From assembly GCA_045531205.1 (NCBI GenBank), contig JAZSDN010000104.1, positions 62,001 through 126,000 of the forward strand: DNA of 64,000 nucleotides, written 5' to 3'. The translations under genes were made by a program, and so were the position numbers. The notes under the pieces were generated by a model that was not told the DNA's origin, ran no database searches, and worked only from the letters and a program-made list of their open reading frames with translations. The first letter of the stretch is position 1, and every line of letters starts with the position of its first letter. Source of the DNA: JAZNQL01 sp045531205. GTDB taxonomy: Bacteria > Bacillota > Clostridia > UMGS1883 > UMGS1540. This document shows positions 27,063-35,611 of the stretch, piece by piece.

Positions 27063-27602
27063 TTACTTGTGAAGCAGGGGAGAAAGCTTTTTATAAGTAA
27101 CAAGTGTAATAATTGATAATACACATCCACGTATAAAATTAAAAGGAGTTATAAGGCTTAAAACAATATTAAGTCTTTCGGCAGGCAAAGCAGCAGGCAT
27201 ATAAAGAGGAAGCATAACAAAATAATTCGTTATAATTGCAGAAACTGTCATTACTAAAGTGCCTGCAAAAAGAGCAATGAGTGCACCTTTTTTTGTTTTG
27301 TTGTGCTTGTAAATCATACCTATCACAAAAACAAAAACACCGTTTACCGCAAAATTTGCAGCTTCGCCAATAAATCCTGTTCGAGTAATAAGCAGATGGA
27401 TAAGATTTTTAATAAGCTCAACAAAAACGCCGGGAACAGGACCTAAAGCCAAAGCACCGATAATGGCGGGAAAATCGCTTAATTCAATATCCAAAAATCC
27501 GCCTACCCTTAAGCCCATAGCACTGCCTATATATTGCAGTATTACTGCAATAGCAGAAAGCATACCTATTTTTGCTATCATATTAGTTTTTTTGTTTATC
27601 AT
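27063..27602 (-). CDS. ribU: riboflavin ECF transporter S component
   Basis: The ATG at 27602 (MINKKTN) follows TTGGAGG; a longer frame runs back into the riboswitch terminator. The 179-residue protein has about six membrane segments and the RibU signature FLDIELSDFPAIIGALALG and GVFVELIKNLIH. It should bind riboflavin and deliver it to the cell with the ECF module encoded elsewhere. An FMN riboswitch directly upstream supports the specificity. It is transcribed alone. Confidence 0.93.
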   Translation of the reverse strand: MINKKTNMIAKIGMLSAIAVILQYIGSAMGLRVGGFLDIELSDFPAIIGALALGPVPGVFVELIKNLIHLLITRTGFIGEAANFAVNGVFVFVIGMIYKHNKTKKGALIALFAGTLVMTVSAIITNYFVMLPLYMPAALPAERLNIVLSLITPFNFIRGCVLSIITLVTYKKLSPLLHK

Positions 27603-27623
27603 AAAAAACCTCCAAATAAAAAA

Positions 27624-27830
27624 TTCCAAAGCCAAAATAAACTGACCTTGGAATGCTTTTTATAAAATCAACAAAAAGCTGTCTTTTCTCATCCGGACTA
27701 TAGCCTTAAAAACCATTTTTAGCGTTGGTTGTTAAGGCAACCGTCGGCAACGGAATTACACCGTTTCCACCGCATAGGCGGGTAGTGGGCTTTTACCACC
27801 GGTAGGGAATCTCACCCTGCCCCAAAGACC
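27624..27830 (-). ncRNA. FMN riboswitch (RFN element) with terminator
   Basis: The minus strand matches the RFN consensus: TCTTTGGGGCAGGGTGAG, ATTCCCTACCGG, AAAGCCCACTACCC, GTGTAATTCCGTTGCCGACGG and AGTCCGGATGAGAAAAGAC (27681-27830). A hairpin starting TTCCAAGG and ending TTTGGAA (27624-27653) with a T-run then sits just before the ribU ribosome binding site. FMN binding should stop ribU transcription. Confidence 0.97.
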
Positions 27831-27851
27831 TGTTATTTTCACTTTTAAGAT

Positions 27852-27880
27852 ACTATAACATAATTATATTCAGCCGTCAA
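27852..27880 (-). promoter_or_regulatory. sigma-A promoter of ribU
   Basis: The minus strand has TTGACG and TATAGT with a 17-base spacer directly before the FMN aptamer. Confidence 0.75.
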
Positions 27881-27888
27881 TATCAAAG

Positions 27889-28722
27889 TTACTCTCTGTT
27901 AAAAAGTTTTTTGTATTTTAAAGGAGAAATGCCCTTTTCCTTTTTAAAAATTTTGCTGAAATATGACCCGCTTGTAAAACCTATTTTCTGTGCAATTTCT
28001 TCCAAAGATAAGTCGCCCTTCATTAAAAGGTCAACAGAAAGGTCAATTCTTTTTTTGTTTATATACTCATTTACAGTGCAGTTAAAACAGGTGCGAAAAC
28101 GTCTGTATAAAACACTTTTAGAAAGATTTATATTCTTTGAAATACTTTGAATTGTGAGGGGTTTGTCTAAATTTTTGTCAATATAATTTATTGCAGTCTG
28201 AATTGCTTCGTCAAAACCCGGCTTTAACATATTTTCCAAAAGAACGTGTTTTACTATAATTTCGGCAAGATGTGAAATACTTTGAATTTTATCCTGGTCA
28301 AAAGAAGAAATCTCCGAATAATATTTTTCCATCAGCTTTTCATCAAGCCCAAGACCTGCAATGTAATTTTTAAAAACCGAAAAATCTGTATCTGTTCTCA
28401 TCTGCCCAAAAATAATATAACCTATAATAACATCATTATAAATAATGGGAACCGAAGCATCAATAAGTCCTGCGTGGCACACGTGCATTTCGGCTTTTTT
28501 GCTTATACTGATTTTTTTAAAAAGGGTTGTATCCGAACAAATACAGGCACGCCTTCCTTCTTCGGTGCTTTGAATTGCCTTGCAGTATTTTTTGTTTTCC
28601 CAGAAGCTTTTGTTTCCAACAAACGTAAAGTCATCTTTTAAAAGATCCATATTTATGCCGGTGGCATTGTAAAAGTCCTGCAAAACCTTATCTATCTTTT
28701 GAATATCGTAGTTTATAATCAT
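27889..28722 (-). CDS. AraC-family regulator with PocR sensory domain
   Basis: The ATG at 28722 has AGGTG upstream and is preferred over a GTG nine bases earlier. The 277-residue protein has an N-terminal PocR domain (about 5-165; Cys-rich CKAIQ, CICSD and VCHAGLID, then GYIIFGQM) and a C-terminal pair of AraC helix-turn-helix motifs (about 175-275, ending FTSGSYFSKIFKKEKGISPLKYK). PocR domains bind small ligands such as short diols or hydrocarbon derivatives. It is transcribed away from the DegT/creatininase operon and is the obvious candidate regulator for it. Confidence 0.88.
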   Translation of the reverse strand: MIINYDIQKIDKVLQDFYNATGINMDLLKDDFTFVGNKSFWENKKYCKAIQSTEEGRRACICSDTTLFKKISISKKAEMHVCHAGLIDASVPIIYNDVIIGYIIFGQMRTDTDFSVFKNYIAGLGLDEKLMEKYYSEISSFDQDKIQSISHLAEIIVKHVLLENMLKPGFDEAIQTAINYIDKNLDKPLTIQSISKNINLSKSVLYRRFRTCFNCTVNEYINKKRIDLSVDLLMKGDLSLEEIAQKIGFTSGSYFSKIFKKEKGISPLKYKKLFNRE

Positions 28723-28739
28723 ATTTATCACCTAGTTTA

Positions 28740-28768
28740 ATTATAAATCCTTAAAACTTTTTTGTCAA
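28740..28768 (-). promoter_or_regulatory. sigma-A promoter of the PocR-AraC gene
   Basis: On the minus strand a perfect TTGACA/TATAAT pair with a 17-base spacer lies 18 bases before the start codon. The divergent DegT operon shows only a weak promoter (a TACAAT near 28848), which fits activator dependence. Confidence 0.8.
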
Positions 28769-28888
28769 TAATTTTCAAACATGGGGAAAATATTACAAAA
28801 AAATGGGAACAATATATCTTTTTTTATGTATTTTAATTTGATACAATAAATATGAAAAGTTATTTTGACAGAGAAAGGAAAATGAAAA

Positions 28889-30196
28889 ATGGGAAAAGCA
28901 ACAGACTTTCGTTATAACACAGGTGCAACCCGTGTTCCGTGGGCTGCAGTAGGCGAAAACTATAATGTACACGACTTAATGGAAATTATAAAATTTTTAA
29001 TGCAGGGCGAGGGTAAAGAATACGACGATGCTCTTGAAAGCGTATGGCAACAGGTTAAAAAGCTTGATGCACTTGCAACACCACCCGGAAAGCTTTCCTT
29101 GGGAAGCAAGGTAGAAGAAGCAGAAAATGCCTGCAATGAATATCTTGGAACAACCTCCTCAACCTTTGTAACAAATGCAACCGCAGGTTTTGAAATTGCA
29201 TATAAATATGCAAACTTAAAACCCGGTGACGAGGTTATAGTACCTGCCATTACCTTTGTAGCAACAATGGCGTATCCTCTGGCGGTAGGTGCAAAGCTTG
29301 TATTTGCAGATGTTGACCCAAAAACAATAAATATGGATCCTGCCGATGTAGCAAGAAAAATTACAGATAAAACAAAAATGATTGTACCTGTACATATTGG
29401 CGGATACCCTGTTGATATGGAACCCATAATGAAGCTTGCAAAAGAGCACGATATTTTGGTACTTGAAGATGCGGCACACGCATTCGGTGCTATGTATAAA
29501 GGCAAAAAAATCGGTACAATAGGCGACTTTGCCGGATTTTCCATGCACGAAGTTAAAAATATCACATCCTTTGGCGAAGGCGGTATTTTAACAACCACAG
29601 TTTCGGGCTTTGAAGCTGAAATGAAACGAGCACGCTTTTTGGGACTTGACTTTTCATGTCCCATTAAAGACTGGCTTTATAACATTACACCCATTAAAGG
29701 AAAATATGAACCCTTTGTTCCCGGCAATGCATCCACTACCGAAATTCAGGGACTTGGACTTACTTTGCAAATTTCCCGTAACGAAGAAATCATTGCCGAA
29801 AGAAGACGCGCGGCAGAATATCTTTCAAAACGCTTTGCAGAAAATGATGCCATTATCCCTCAGGATTTAGGAAATGAAGATATTAAACCTACCTTCCATT
29901 TATACCTTTTACAGATTGACCCCGAAAAAGCAGGAGCAGATGTACAGGTTTTAAAGAAAAAGCTTGAAGAAAAAGGTGTTACACAGATAGCACACTTCGG
30001 TCCTTTATACAGATTCAAAATAGTTCAGGATATGGGCTACAATTCAGACGAAATTGCAAAAACCTGTCCTAATTGCGAAGAAGTATTTTACAAGAGATTT
30101 ACTCATCTGCCCTTATACGGCTTAAGCGACGAACAGCTTTGCTATATGGCAGACGCAGTTTTGGAATCGGTTGCCGAAATGCAACGAGGCGAATAA
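28889..30196 (+). CDS. DegT/DnrJ/EryC1/StrS-family aminotransferase
   Basis: The 435-residue PLP enzyme has TNATAGFEIAYKY at the cofactor phosphate site, PAITFVATMAYPLAVGAK, LEDAAHAFGA (PLP-ring Asp) and MHEVKNITSFGEGG with the catalytic Lys. These enzymes transaminate keto-sugars or keto-cyclitols, and some act as dehydratases. The N-terminus is about 60 residues longer than usual (PWAAVGENYNVHDLMEII). It pairs with a creatininase-family hydrolase 12 bases downstream and a PocR-AraC regulator opposite. No nucleotide-sugar genes are nearby, so a catabolic role is as likely as a biosynthetic one. Confidence 0.88.
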   Translation: MGKATDFRYNTGATRVPWAAVGENYNVHDLMEIIKFLMQGEGKEYDDALESVWQQVKKLDALATPPGKLSLGSKVEEAENACNEYLGTTSSTFVTNATAGFEIAYKYANLKPGDEVIVPAITFVATMAYPLAVGAKLVFADVDPKTINMDPADVARKITDKTKMIVPVHIGGYPVDMEPIMKLAKEHDILVLEDAAHAFGAMYKGKKIGTIGDFAGFSMHEVKNITSFGEGGILTTTVSGFEAEMKRARFLGLDFSCPIKDWLYNITPIKGKYEPFVPGNASTTEIQGLGLTLQISRNEEIIAERRRAAEYLSKRFAENDAIIPQDLGNEDIKPTFHLYLLQIDPEKAGADVQVLKKKLEEKGVTQIAHFGPLYRFKIVQDMGYNSDEIAKTCPNCEEVFYKRFTHLPLYGLSDEQLCYMADAVLESVAEMQRGE

Positions 30197-30208
30197 GGAG
30201 GAAAACAA

Positions 30209-31003
30209 ATGGCATATTATATGGAAAAAATGACCGTGCAGGATATGGAAAAAGCAATACAAAAAACCAAAACAGTTATTATTCCTGTAGGCGTTGTAGA
30301 ACAGCACGGATATCATTTAGCTTTATCAACAGACATTTTAAATGCTGTAAAGCCTCTTGAAATAGCGGGAGAGCGTTTAAATGCCGTGGTAGCACCCTCG
30401 GTAAACTACAGCTTTTCGGGCGGAGAGCTTTTGGGTACAGTTAATGTAAGTCCTAATACTTTCGGTCTTTATATATCCGAAATATGCTCGGAATTTATCC
30501 GTATGGGCTTTGAAAATATAGTTGTATTTTTAGGTCATGCAGGCACCGACAATTTAAACGCACTTAAAAACAGTTTACAAATACTTTTGCGTCGCAGTAA
30601 GGATTTGCACCAAAAAGCAACTCTTTCGCTTGTTGAGGCGTGGAATATGTCGCCCACCTGGCTTAGCGGATTTAAAATGGAACCCGAACACGATTTTCAC
30701 GCAGGACTTATGGAAACCAGCCTTATGATGCATTGGGCACCCGAGCTTGTTCGTGACGAAATTGTTATGGACGAGGAATATATTTCTAAAATGATGCGTA
30801 CCGACCAGGACTGGTTTGAAAAAAGAGAAAAACGTATCGACAGTCCTTTTATGGTAGAAAAGGTAAGCCAGAGAGAAGAAATCAAGGTTGGAGTTATGGG
30901 ATTACCTCACGATGCAAATGTTGATTTAGGCAAAAAAATCTGCGACGAAATTGTAGAAAATATTATAGATTATGTAAATCTTCTTGAAGAAAACAGAAAA
31001 TAA
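30209..31003 (+). CDS. creatininase-family amidohydrolase
   Basis: The 264-residue protein has the creatininase metal-site motif PVGVVEQHGYHLALSTD and later EHDFHAGLMETSLMM, which carry the Glu, His and Asp ligands. Family members hydrolyse small cyclic amides or formamides (creatinine, mycofactocin precursors, FAPy compounds). It has a GGAGG site 12 bases after the aminotransferase gene and ends before a shared terminator. The substrate is unknown; pairing with a DegT aminotransferase suggests an amide intermediate of an amino-sugar or cyclitol. Confidence 0.85.
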   Translation: MAYYMEKMTVQDMEKAIQKTKTVIIPVGVVEQHGYHLALSTDILNAVKPLEIAGERLNAVVAPSVNYSFSGGELLGTVNVSPNTFGLYISEICSEFIRMGFENIVVFLGHAGTDNLNALKNSLQILLRRSKDLHQKATLSLVEAWNMSPTWLSGFKMEPEHDFHAGLMETSLMMHWAPELVRDEIVMDEEYISKMMRTDQDWFEKREKRIDSPFMVEKVSQREEIKVGVMGLPHDANVDLGKKICDEIVENIIDYVNLLEENRK

Positions 31004-31053
31004 TAAAAAAGGCATTATGCCTGAATTTTCTTTCAACCTTTTTAAAAACCTAA

Positions 31054-31087
31054 CGAAAAGAACTCCTGATATCAGGAGTTCTTTTCG
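31054..31087. terminator. bidirectional terminator
   Basis: CGAAAAGAACTCCTGAT is followed directly by its exact complement. It lies between two convergent genes, with A-rich and T-rich flanks, and can serve both. Confidence 0.8.
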
Positions 31088-31094
31088 CTACTTT

Positions 31095-31814
31095 TTATCT
31101 CAACTTTTTACAGTACTGGGTACAAAGCTTGTCCGTACATTCGGAACAACGAAGAGAAAGATTAGTTATTTCCCAAAACCGTTCAGGATACATCATAACG
31201 CATAATTCCCATATAAGCCACACTAAAAAAGCCATTAAAAACAGAGTTTGCGTATAAAAACCACGTACAAATAAAAATGGCGAAAACATCATAAGATGGT
31301 CCCAGTTAAAAATACGGCAGGTTGTACAGCAACGGTTTTTCATAATAAGGCGGAAGGGACACCAAATTAAAACACAAATCAAATCTGCCACATAAAAGAA
31401 GGTGCAAATTATAAAAACAGCAACAGTATCAATTACACCTTTATAATATAAAATCCCTATAATCCCAATTAAAATGCACCATATAATAAAAACCTTATAA
31501 GCCAGATGGGTTGTTGTTATAATATGATTTTTCAGTGATTTATAGCTGAACTTTTCCTTAATAGGTCTGAAAAAAGCCAGAAATTGTTTCTGTGAACCGA
31601 TAGAAATGTGTGCCCTGACAGGAATAAGCTGAAATATCATATCTAAAACCCAGATAATCCACAAAATATGAAGCAGGGAAAACTGCTTAAAAAAGTCGGT
31701 TCCCAAAAGTACATCAAATTGATTTTTATTAAAAACAGCAAGCAGAACACATAAAACAAATATTGCAATACGTCCCGCAAGCCTTAAAAAATATATTTTT
31801 CTTGTTTTAGACAT
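31095..31814 (-). CDS. integral membrane protein with Cys motifs, unknown function
   Basis: The 239-residue protein has about six membrane segments and two cysteine-rich spots: NRCCTTCRIFNWDHLMM in the middle and CSECTDKLCTQYC at the C-terminus. These could bind metal or an iron-sulfur cluster. Conserved Asp-His in NWDHLMMFSP suggests an active or binding site inside the membrane. An AAGGTG site precedes the ATG. It is monocistronic and unrelated to its neighbours. I do not recognise a named family with confidence. Confidence 0.75.
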   Translation of the reverse strand: MSKTRKIYFLRLAGRIAIFVLCVLLAVFNKNQFDVLLGTDFFKQFSLLHILWIIWVLDMIFQLIPVRAHISIGSQKQFLAFFRPIKEKFSYKSLKNHIITTTHLAYKVFIIWCILIGIIGILYYKGVIDTVAVFIICTFFYVADLICVLIWCPFRLIMKNRCCTTCRIFNWDHLMMFSPFLFVRGFYTQTLFLMAFLVWLIWELCVMMYPERFWEITNLSLRCSECTDKLCTQYCKKLR

Positions 31815-31929
31815 ATAAACACCTTAACTTAAAAATAGTTACACTATTATTATAATCAAAAAAAATAATAATGCAAGAAAAATATGCAGTATCAGGACAC
31901 GATAGAGCAAAAAATGGAACAAAAAAACA

Positions 31930-31958
31930 TTTACAAAAACTTTTATGTTTTATATAAT
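31930..31958 (+). promoter_or_regulatory. sigma-A promoter of the amidohydrolase operon
   Basis: TTTACA and TATAAT are separated by 17 bases, placing the transcript start about 25 bases before the amidohydrolase ATG at 31989. This rules out the longer in-frame start at 31884. Confidence 0.8.
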
Positions 31959-31988
31959 AAAGCTAGTATAATAAAAAGGGGGAGCAGG

Positions 31989-32765
31989 ATGAAAATAATA
32001 GACTTTCACACACATCCGGCATATAACACAACAAAAAAGTTTGGATACGATTTAACAGATGAACTTTTTGTTGACGACCTCAGACGTGCAGGAATAAGTA
32101 TGGTGGCAGGTTCTGCAATTGATTTAGAACTTATGGAGTCAAGTGATAATCACGGCGAAACAATAAAAAAATTAAACTCTACAGTCTGGGAATGGCATAA
32201 AAAGCATCCTGACTTTATAATTCCGGGAATACATATTCATCCAAGCTTTCCCGAAGAATCGGCAAACGAGCTTTACTCTTATTCAAAAAAAGGCGTAAAG
32301 CTTGTAGGTGAGCTTGTAAATTATCTTATGGATGATAAAAGCGAAAACGTTTCATACATAAGCAAAAACTCTATGGAGCTTTATGATTTGTGCAGTCAGC
32401 TTTCGCTCACAGTATCAATTCACACAAGCACCGCCGAAGAAATGTCTTATATTGCCAAAAATTTTAAAACCCTTAATATTGTTATGGCACATCCTGCCTA
32501 TGGTAACGAATATTTATCAAGACTTGAAGCAGTAAAAAATCACGATAATCTGTTTTTAGACATTTCAGGCACAGGCATTGCAGCACACGGAATGTTAAGA
32601 TACGGAGTAGATACAGTGGGGAAAGAAAAAATTGTATTCGGCACAGATTTTCCCGGCTATAACCCTGCACTTTATGTTCAGTCTGTGTTATACGAAAAGC
32701 TTACAGACGACGAACGTGAGCATATATTTTATAAAAATGCAGAGAGATTACTCGGCTTAAAATAA
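31989..32765 (+). CDS. amidohydrolase-family (TIM-barrel) metal hydrolase
   Basis: The start at 31989 (MKIIDFHTHPAY) follows GGGGGAG and lies after the promoter. The 258-residue product has the N-terminal metal motif DFHTHPA, HIHPSF on a middle strand, a His in SIHTS, AHPAYG, and the C-terminal FGTDFPGYNP with the metal Asp. These mark an amidohydrolase_2/TatD-like enzyme. It probably hydrolyses or decarboxylates a small substrate, and it heads a four-gene operon with a beta-propeller, an RpiB-like isomerase and an SGNH hydrolase. The substrate is unknown. Confidence 0.85.
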   Translation: MKIIDFHTHPAYNTTKKFGYDLTDELFVDDLRRAGISMVAGSAIDLELMESSDNHGETIKKLNSTVWEWHKKHPDFIIPGIHIHPSFPEESANELYSYSKKGVKLVGELVNYLMDDKSENVSYISKNSMELYDLCSQLSLTVSIHTSTAEEMSYIAKNFKTLNIVMAHPAYGNEYLSRLEAVKNHDNLFLDISGTGIAAHGMLRYGVDTVGKEKIVFGTDFPGYNPALYVQSVLYEKLTDDEREHIFYKNAERLLGLK

Positions 32766-32778
32766 AGGAGAAAAAATT

Positions 32779-34218
32779 ATGGCTAAAAGAGAAGTATGCT
32801 GGGATATGCATATAGTTGAAAAAAACGAAAACGTAAAGCTTACTATGCATAAACCCGTAAAGAAAAATATTGCATTTGAGTTTGACACAGCATGGGAAGG
32901 TGCAAAAGTCCACTATTTAGCTGCAGTAAAGGAAGGAGAAAAATACAGACTTTACTACAGAGGTGAGGGTGACGATATAAACGGACCTGCATATCAGTGT
33001 GTTGCAGAAAGTGATGATGGAATAACATATACAAGACCAAATTTAGGTATGTTTGAGTTTGAAGGTAGTAAAAACAACAATATTCATCATATAGAAGATG
33101 CCGACAATTACAAATTTACCGATAATTTTTCAATTTTTAAAGACCCGAATCCAAACTGCCCGCCTGATGCAAAATACAAATCTCTTTCGCTTCAGTTTTG
33201 CCGTCTTGATTATATTATGCACCTTTATCTATATAAAAGTGCCGACGGGCTTAAATTCGAAAGAGTGGGCGAAGTACCTGTACCCGGAGTTTTTGATTCA
33301 TACAATACTATAGTCTGGGATGATAAAAATGAAGAATATAAGCTTTACATAAGAGATTTTCACGATAAAGACGGTAACGACATTGTTTATAGATGCGATG
33401 AAGCATTTATGGATAGCTGTGTTCGTGATATAAGAGTTGTAAGAACAAAAGATTTTGTAAGCTTTTCAAAGCCTGAAAGAATAAAGTTTGAAGATAATCC
33501 TGAAGATTTTGAACTTTACACAAACCAGATTTTTAAATATCACAGAGCCGATATTTATTTAGGAATGCCCACAAGATATAAAAACAGAATTCACGATGCT
33601 GCTCCATCAAATTTTGATTCACTTCCCTCGTGGGGCGGAGAAAGAAAAAAATATATTGAAAAAGGAAGTCGTCACGGTTCAGCAAACACAGACTCCATTC
33701 TTATGACCTCACGTGACGGTGTTACCTTTAAAAGACATGATGAAGCATTTATGGCTCCTGAACTTGAGGAGGAATACAACTGGGTTTATGGGGATTGCTA
33801 TCCATCTTACGGAGTTGTTGAAACAAAAATTGAAGGTAGTGATAAATATGAGCTTTCCTTTTATTTAACTCCCGGATATTCCGGCAAATGCGAAAAGCTT
33901 GCAAGATACACAGTGCGTCTTGACGGATTTTTCTCGTGGAGCGGGGATGTTAATGGTGCAAGCCTTATAACAAAACCCCTTATGGTAGACAGCGACGATA
34001 TGAGCATAAACTTTGAAACCTCGGCAGTAGGCGGAATAAGAATACAAATTTGCGATAAAGACGGCAATGAAATAGAAGGTTACGACAGCGGAATACTTTA
34101 TGGCAACAGTCTTGACAGAAAAGTAGTCTTTGAAAAACCTTTAAAAGATTTAAAAGGTAAAGAAATAAAAATAAAATTTCATTTTAAGTCTTGCAATTTG
34201 TATTCATTTGTAATATAA
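32779..34218 (+). CDS. putative five-bladed beta-propeller glycosidase-like protein
   Basis: The 479-residue cytoplasmic protein (no signal peptide) has repeated strands of the type seen in GH32/GH43/GH130-like propellers: YRLYYRGEG, VAESDDGITYTRP, IFKDPNPNCPPDAKYKSL and DDKNEEYKLYIRDFHD. A C-terminal beta-sandwich (about 370-479) is likely. It follows the amidohydrolase by 13 bases with an AAAGGAG site. No family-specific catalytic triad could be assigned, so it may be a glycosidase, phosphorylase or lyase-like protein on an imported sugar. Confidence 0.7.
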   Translation: MAKREVCWDMHIVEKNENVKLTMHKPVKKNIAFEFDTAWEGAKVHYLAAVKEGEKYRLYYRGEGDDINGPAYQCVAESDDGITYTRPNLGMFEFEGSKNNNIHHIEDADNYKFTDNFSIFKDPNPNCPPDAKYKSLSLQFCRLDYIMHLYLYKSADGLKFERVGEVPVPGVFDSYNTIVWDDKNEEYKLYIRDFHDKDGNDIVYRCDEAFMDSCVRDIRVVRTKDFVSFSKPERIKFEDNPEDFELYTNQIFKYHRADIYLGMPTRYKNRIHDAAPSNFDSLPSWGGERKKYIEKGSRHGSANTDSILMTSRDGVTFKRHDEAFMAPELEEEYNWVYGDCYPSYGVVETKIEGSDKYELSFYLTPGYSGKCEKLARYTVRLDGFFSWSGDVNGASLITKPLMVDSDDMSINFETSAVGGIRIQICDKDGNEIEGYDSGILYGNSLDRKVVFEKPLKDLKGKEIKIKFHFKSCNLYSFVI

Positions 34219-34239
34219 TAATTTTTTGGAGGGATTTGT

Positions 34240-34812
34240 ATGAAAACAATCAAAGAAAAACAAATACTTGTAGGTGCCGATTTTGCAGGCTTCCCGTTAA
34301 AAGAAGCTGTGTGTGAGCACTTAAGAAAAAAAGGTTGGACAATTACCGATATCGGCGTAAAAGCAGATTCTGACCCTGATGATACAGATTTAATGTTTCA
34401 CAGAGTAGGTCTTCGAGCTGGTGCCATGATTTCAGAAGGCGAGTTTGAACGTGCACTTTTATTCTGCGGCACAGGTATGGGTATACATATTGCAGCAAGC
34501 AAATGCCCCCGTGTACACGCAGGTGTAGTAGAAAGTGTACCCGCAGCACTTCGTGCCATTACAGGCAACGGCGTAAACGTACTTGCTATGGGAGCATTTT
34601 ATGTAGCTCCTGCAATGGGATGCGATATTGCAGATGCATATCTTAATGCAGAACTTGGCTCGGGTTATGAATGGTGGCATAATTTTTATGAATTCCATAA
34701 GCTTTCTATGGATGAACTCGATGCTTTTGATTACGAAGAATATAAGAAAAACGGATTTAAAGTAAATAAGCTTGGAGATTTCCCGTTAAAGCTCGAAACA
34801 AAGCCTGAATAA
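34240..34812 (+). CDS. RpiB/LacAB-family sugar-phosphate isomerase
   Basis: The 190-residue protein has the family frame VGADFAGFPLKEAV, IGVKAD, FCGTGMGIHIAASKCPRVHAG and NVLAMGAF, ending in a conserved WWHNFYEFHKL tail longer than in RpiB. The usual DHAG near the N-terminus is DFAG, so a highly conserved active-site His is Phe, while the Cys of FCGTGMG remains. It likely interconverts an aldose and ketose phosphate different from ribose 5-phosphate. Related RpiB-like enzymes act on tetrose phosphates. It is third in the amidohydrolase operon. Confidence 0.85.
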   Translation: MKTIKEKQILVGADFAGFPLKEAVCEHLRKKGWTITDIGVKADSDPDDTDLMFHRVGLRAGAMISEGEFERALLFCGTGMGIHIAASKCPRVHAGVVESVPAALRAITGNGVNVLAMGAFYVAPAMGCDIADAYLNAELGSGYEWWHNFYEFHKLSMDELDAFDYEEYKKNGFKVNKLGDFPLKLETKPE

Positions 34813-34842
34813 TTTTTTTCAAAATACTCAAGGGAGATAAAT

Positions 34843-35565
34843 ATGGAGATTATCAACAAAATTGCACAAAGACAAAAAGATCCTAATAAAGGAGAGTTAC
34901 CCAAAATAGCATTTTTTGGTGACAGCGTTACACAGGGATGCTTTGAAATATATATGAAAGGGAATAGCATAGAAACTATATATGACCCTTCAAGTGCGTA
35001 TCACAAATATTTTTCAGATATCCTGTCAGAATTATTTCCAAGCGTACCCGTAAGCATTATAAATGCAGGTATTTCAGGTGACAGTACCAAAGGAGCACTG
35101 TTAAGAATTCAAAGGGATGTACTTTCGCAAAAACCCGATTTGACAGTTGTATGCTTTGGACTTAATGATTGTGTGTCAAGGGGTATAACCTATGCACAGC
35201 AGTATGCTGATAATCTCAAAAATATGTTTACACAGCTTATCGAAAACGGAAGCGAAGTTATTTTTATGACTCCCAATATGATGTGTACCGAAGTAAGCTG
35301 TCATATTAAAGACGAAAAGCTTATTTCTACGGCAAAAGACGTTGCAAAAGCACAAAACGATGGTGTTTTAACTGAGTTTTTGGAACGAGCAAAAAAAGCC
35401 GCGGAAGAATGCGGAGTACGTGTGTGCGACGTTTATTCGAAATGGATGCGTATTAATGAATGCGGAGTTGACACAACCGAGCTTTTGTCAAATTCAATAA
35501 ACCATCCTACAAGACAAATGAACAAGCTTTTTGCATATAGCTTAATAGAAACAATATTTAATTAA
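34843..35565 (+). CDS. SGNH/GDSL-family esterase
   Basis: The 240-residue protein contains block I FFGDSVTQG (nucleophile Ser), block II Gly in INAGISGDS, block III GLNDC (Asn) and block V NHPT with the catalytic Asp/His equivalent. These enzymes remove acetyl or other acyl groups from carbohydrates. It has no signal peptide, so it would deacylate imported oligosaccharides. It has a GGGAG site and is last in the operon, before a strong terminator. Confidence 0.87.
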   Translation: MEIINKIAQRQKDPNKGELPKIAFFGDSVTQGCFEIYMKGNSIETIYDPSSAYHKYFSDILSELFPSVPVSIINAGISGDSTKGALLRIQRDVLSQKPDLTVVCFGLNDCVSRGITYAQQYADNLKNMFTQLIENGSEVIFMTPNMMCTEVSCHIKDEKLISTAKDVAKAQNDGVLTEFLERAKKAAEECGVRVCDVYSKWMRINECGVDTTELLSNSINHPTRQMNKLFAYSLIETIFN

Positions 35566-35575
35566 AGATTATAAT

Positions 35576-35611
35576 AAATAATACCCATCGCTTTGGCGAT
35601 GGGTATTATTT
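35576..35611. terminator. bidirectional terminator
   Basis: AAATAATACCCATCGC pairs exactly with GCGATGGGTATTATTT around a four-base loop. It separates the convergent SGNH and AraC genes, and the AraC stop codon lies inside the right arm. Confidence 0.88.

Noticed and set aside
28960..29664. 234-codon frame antisense to the DegT aminotransferase
   Set aside because: It is a Ser/Ala/Ile-rich mirror of a well-supported gene with no start signal.
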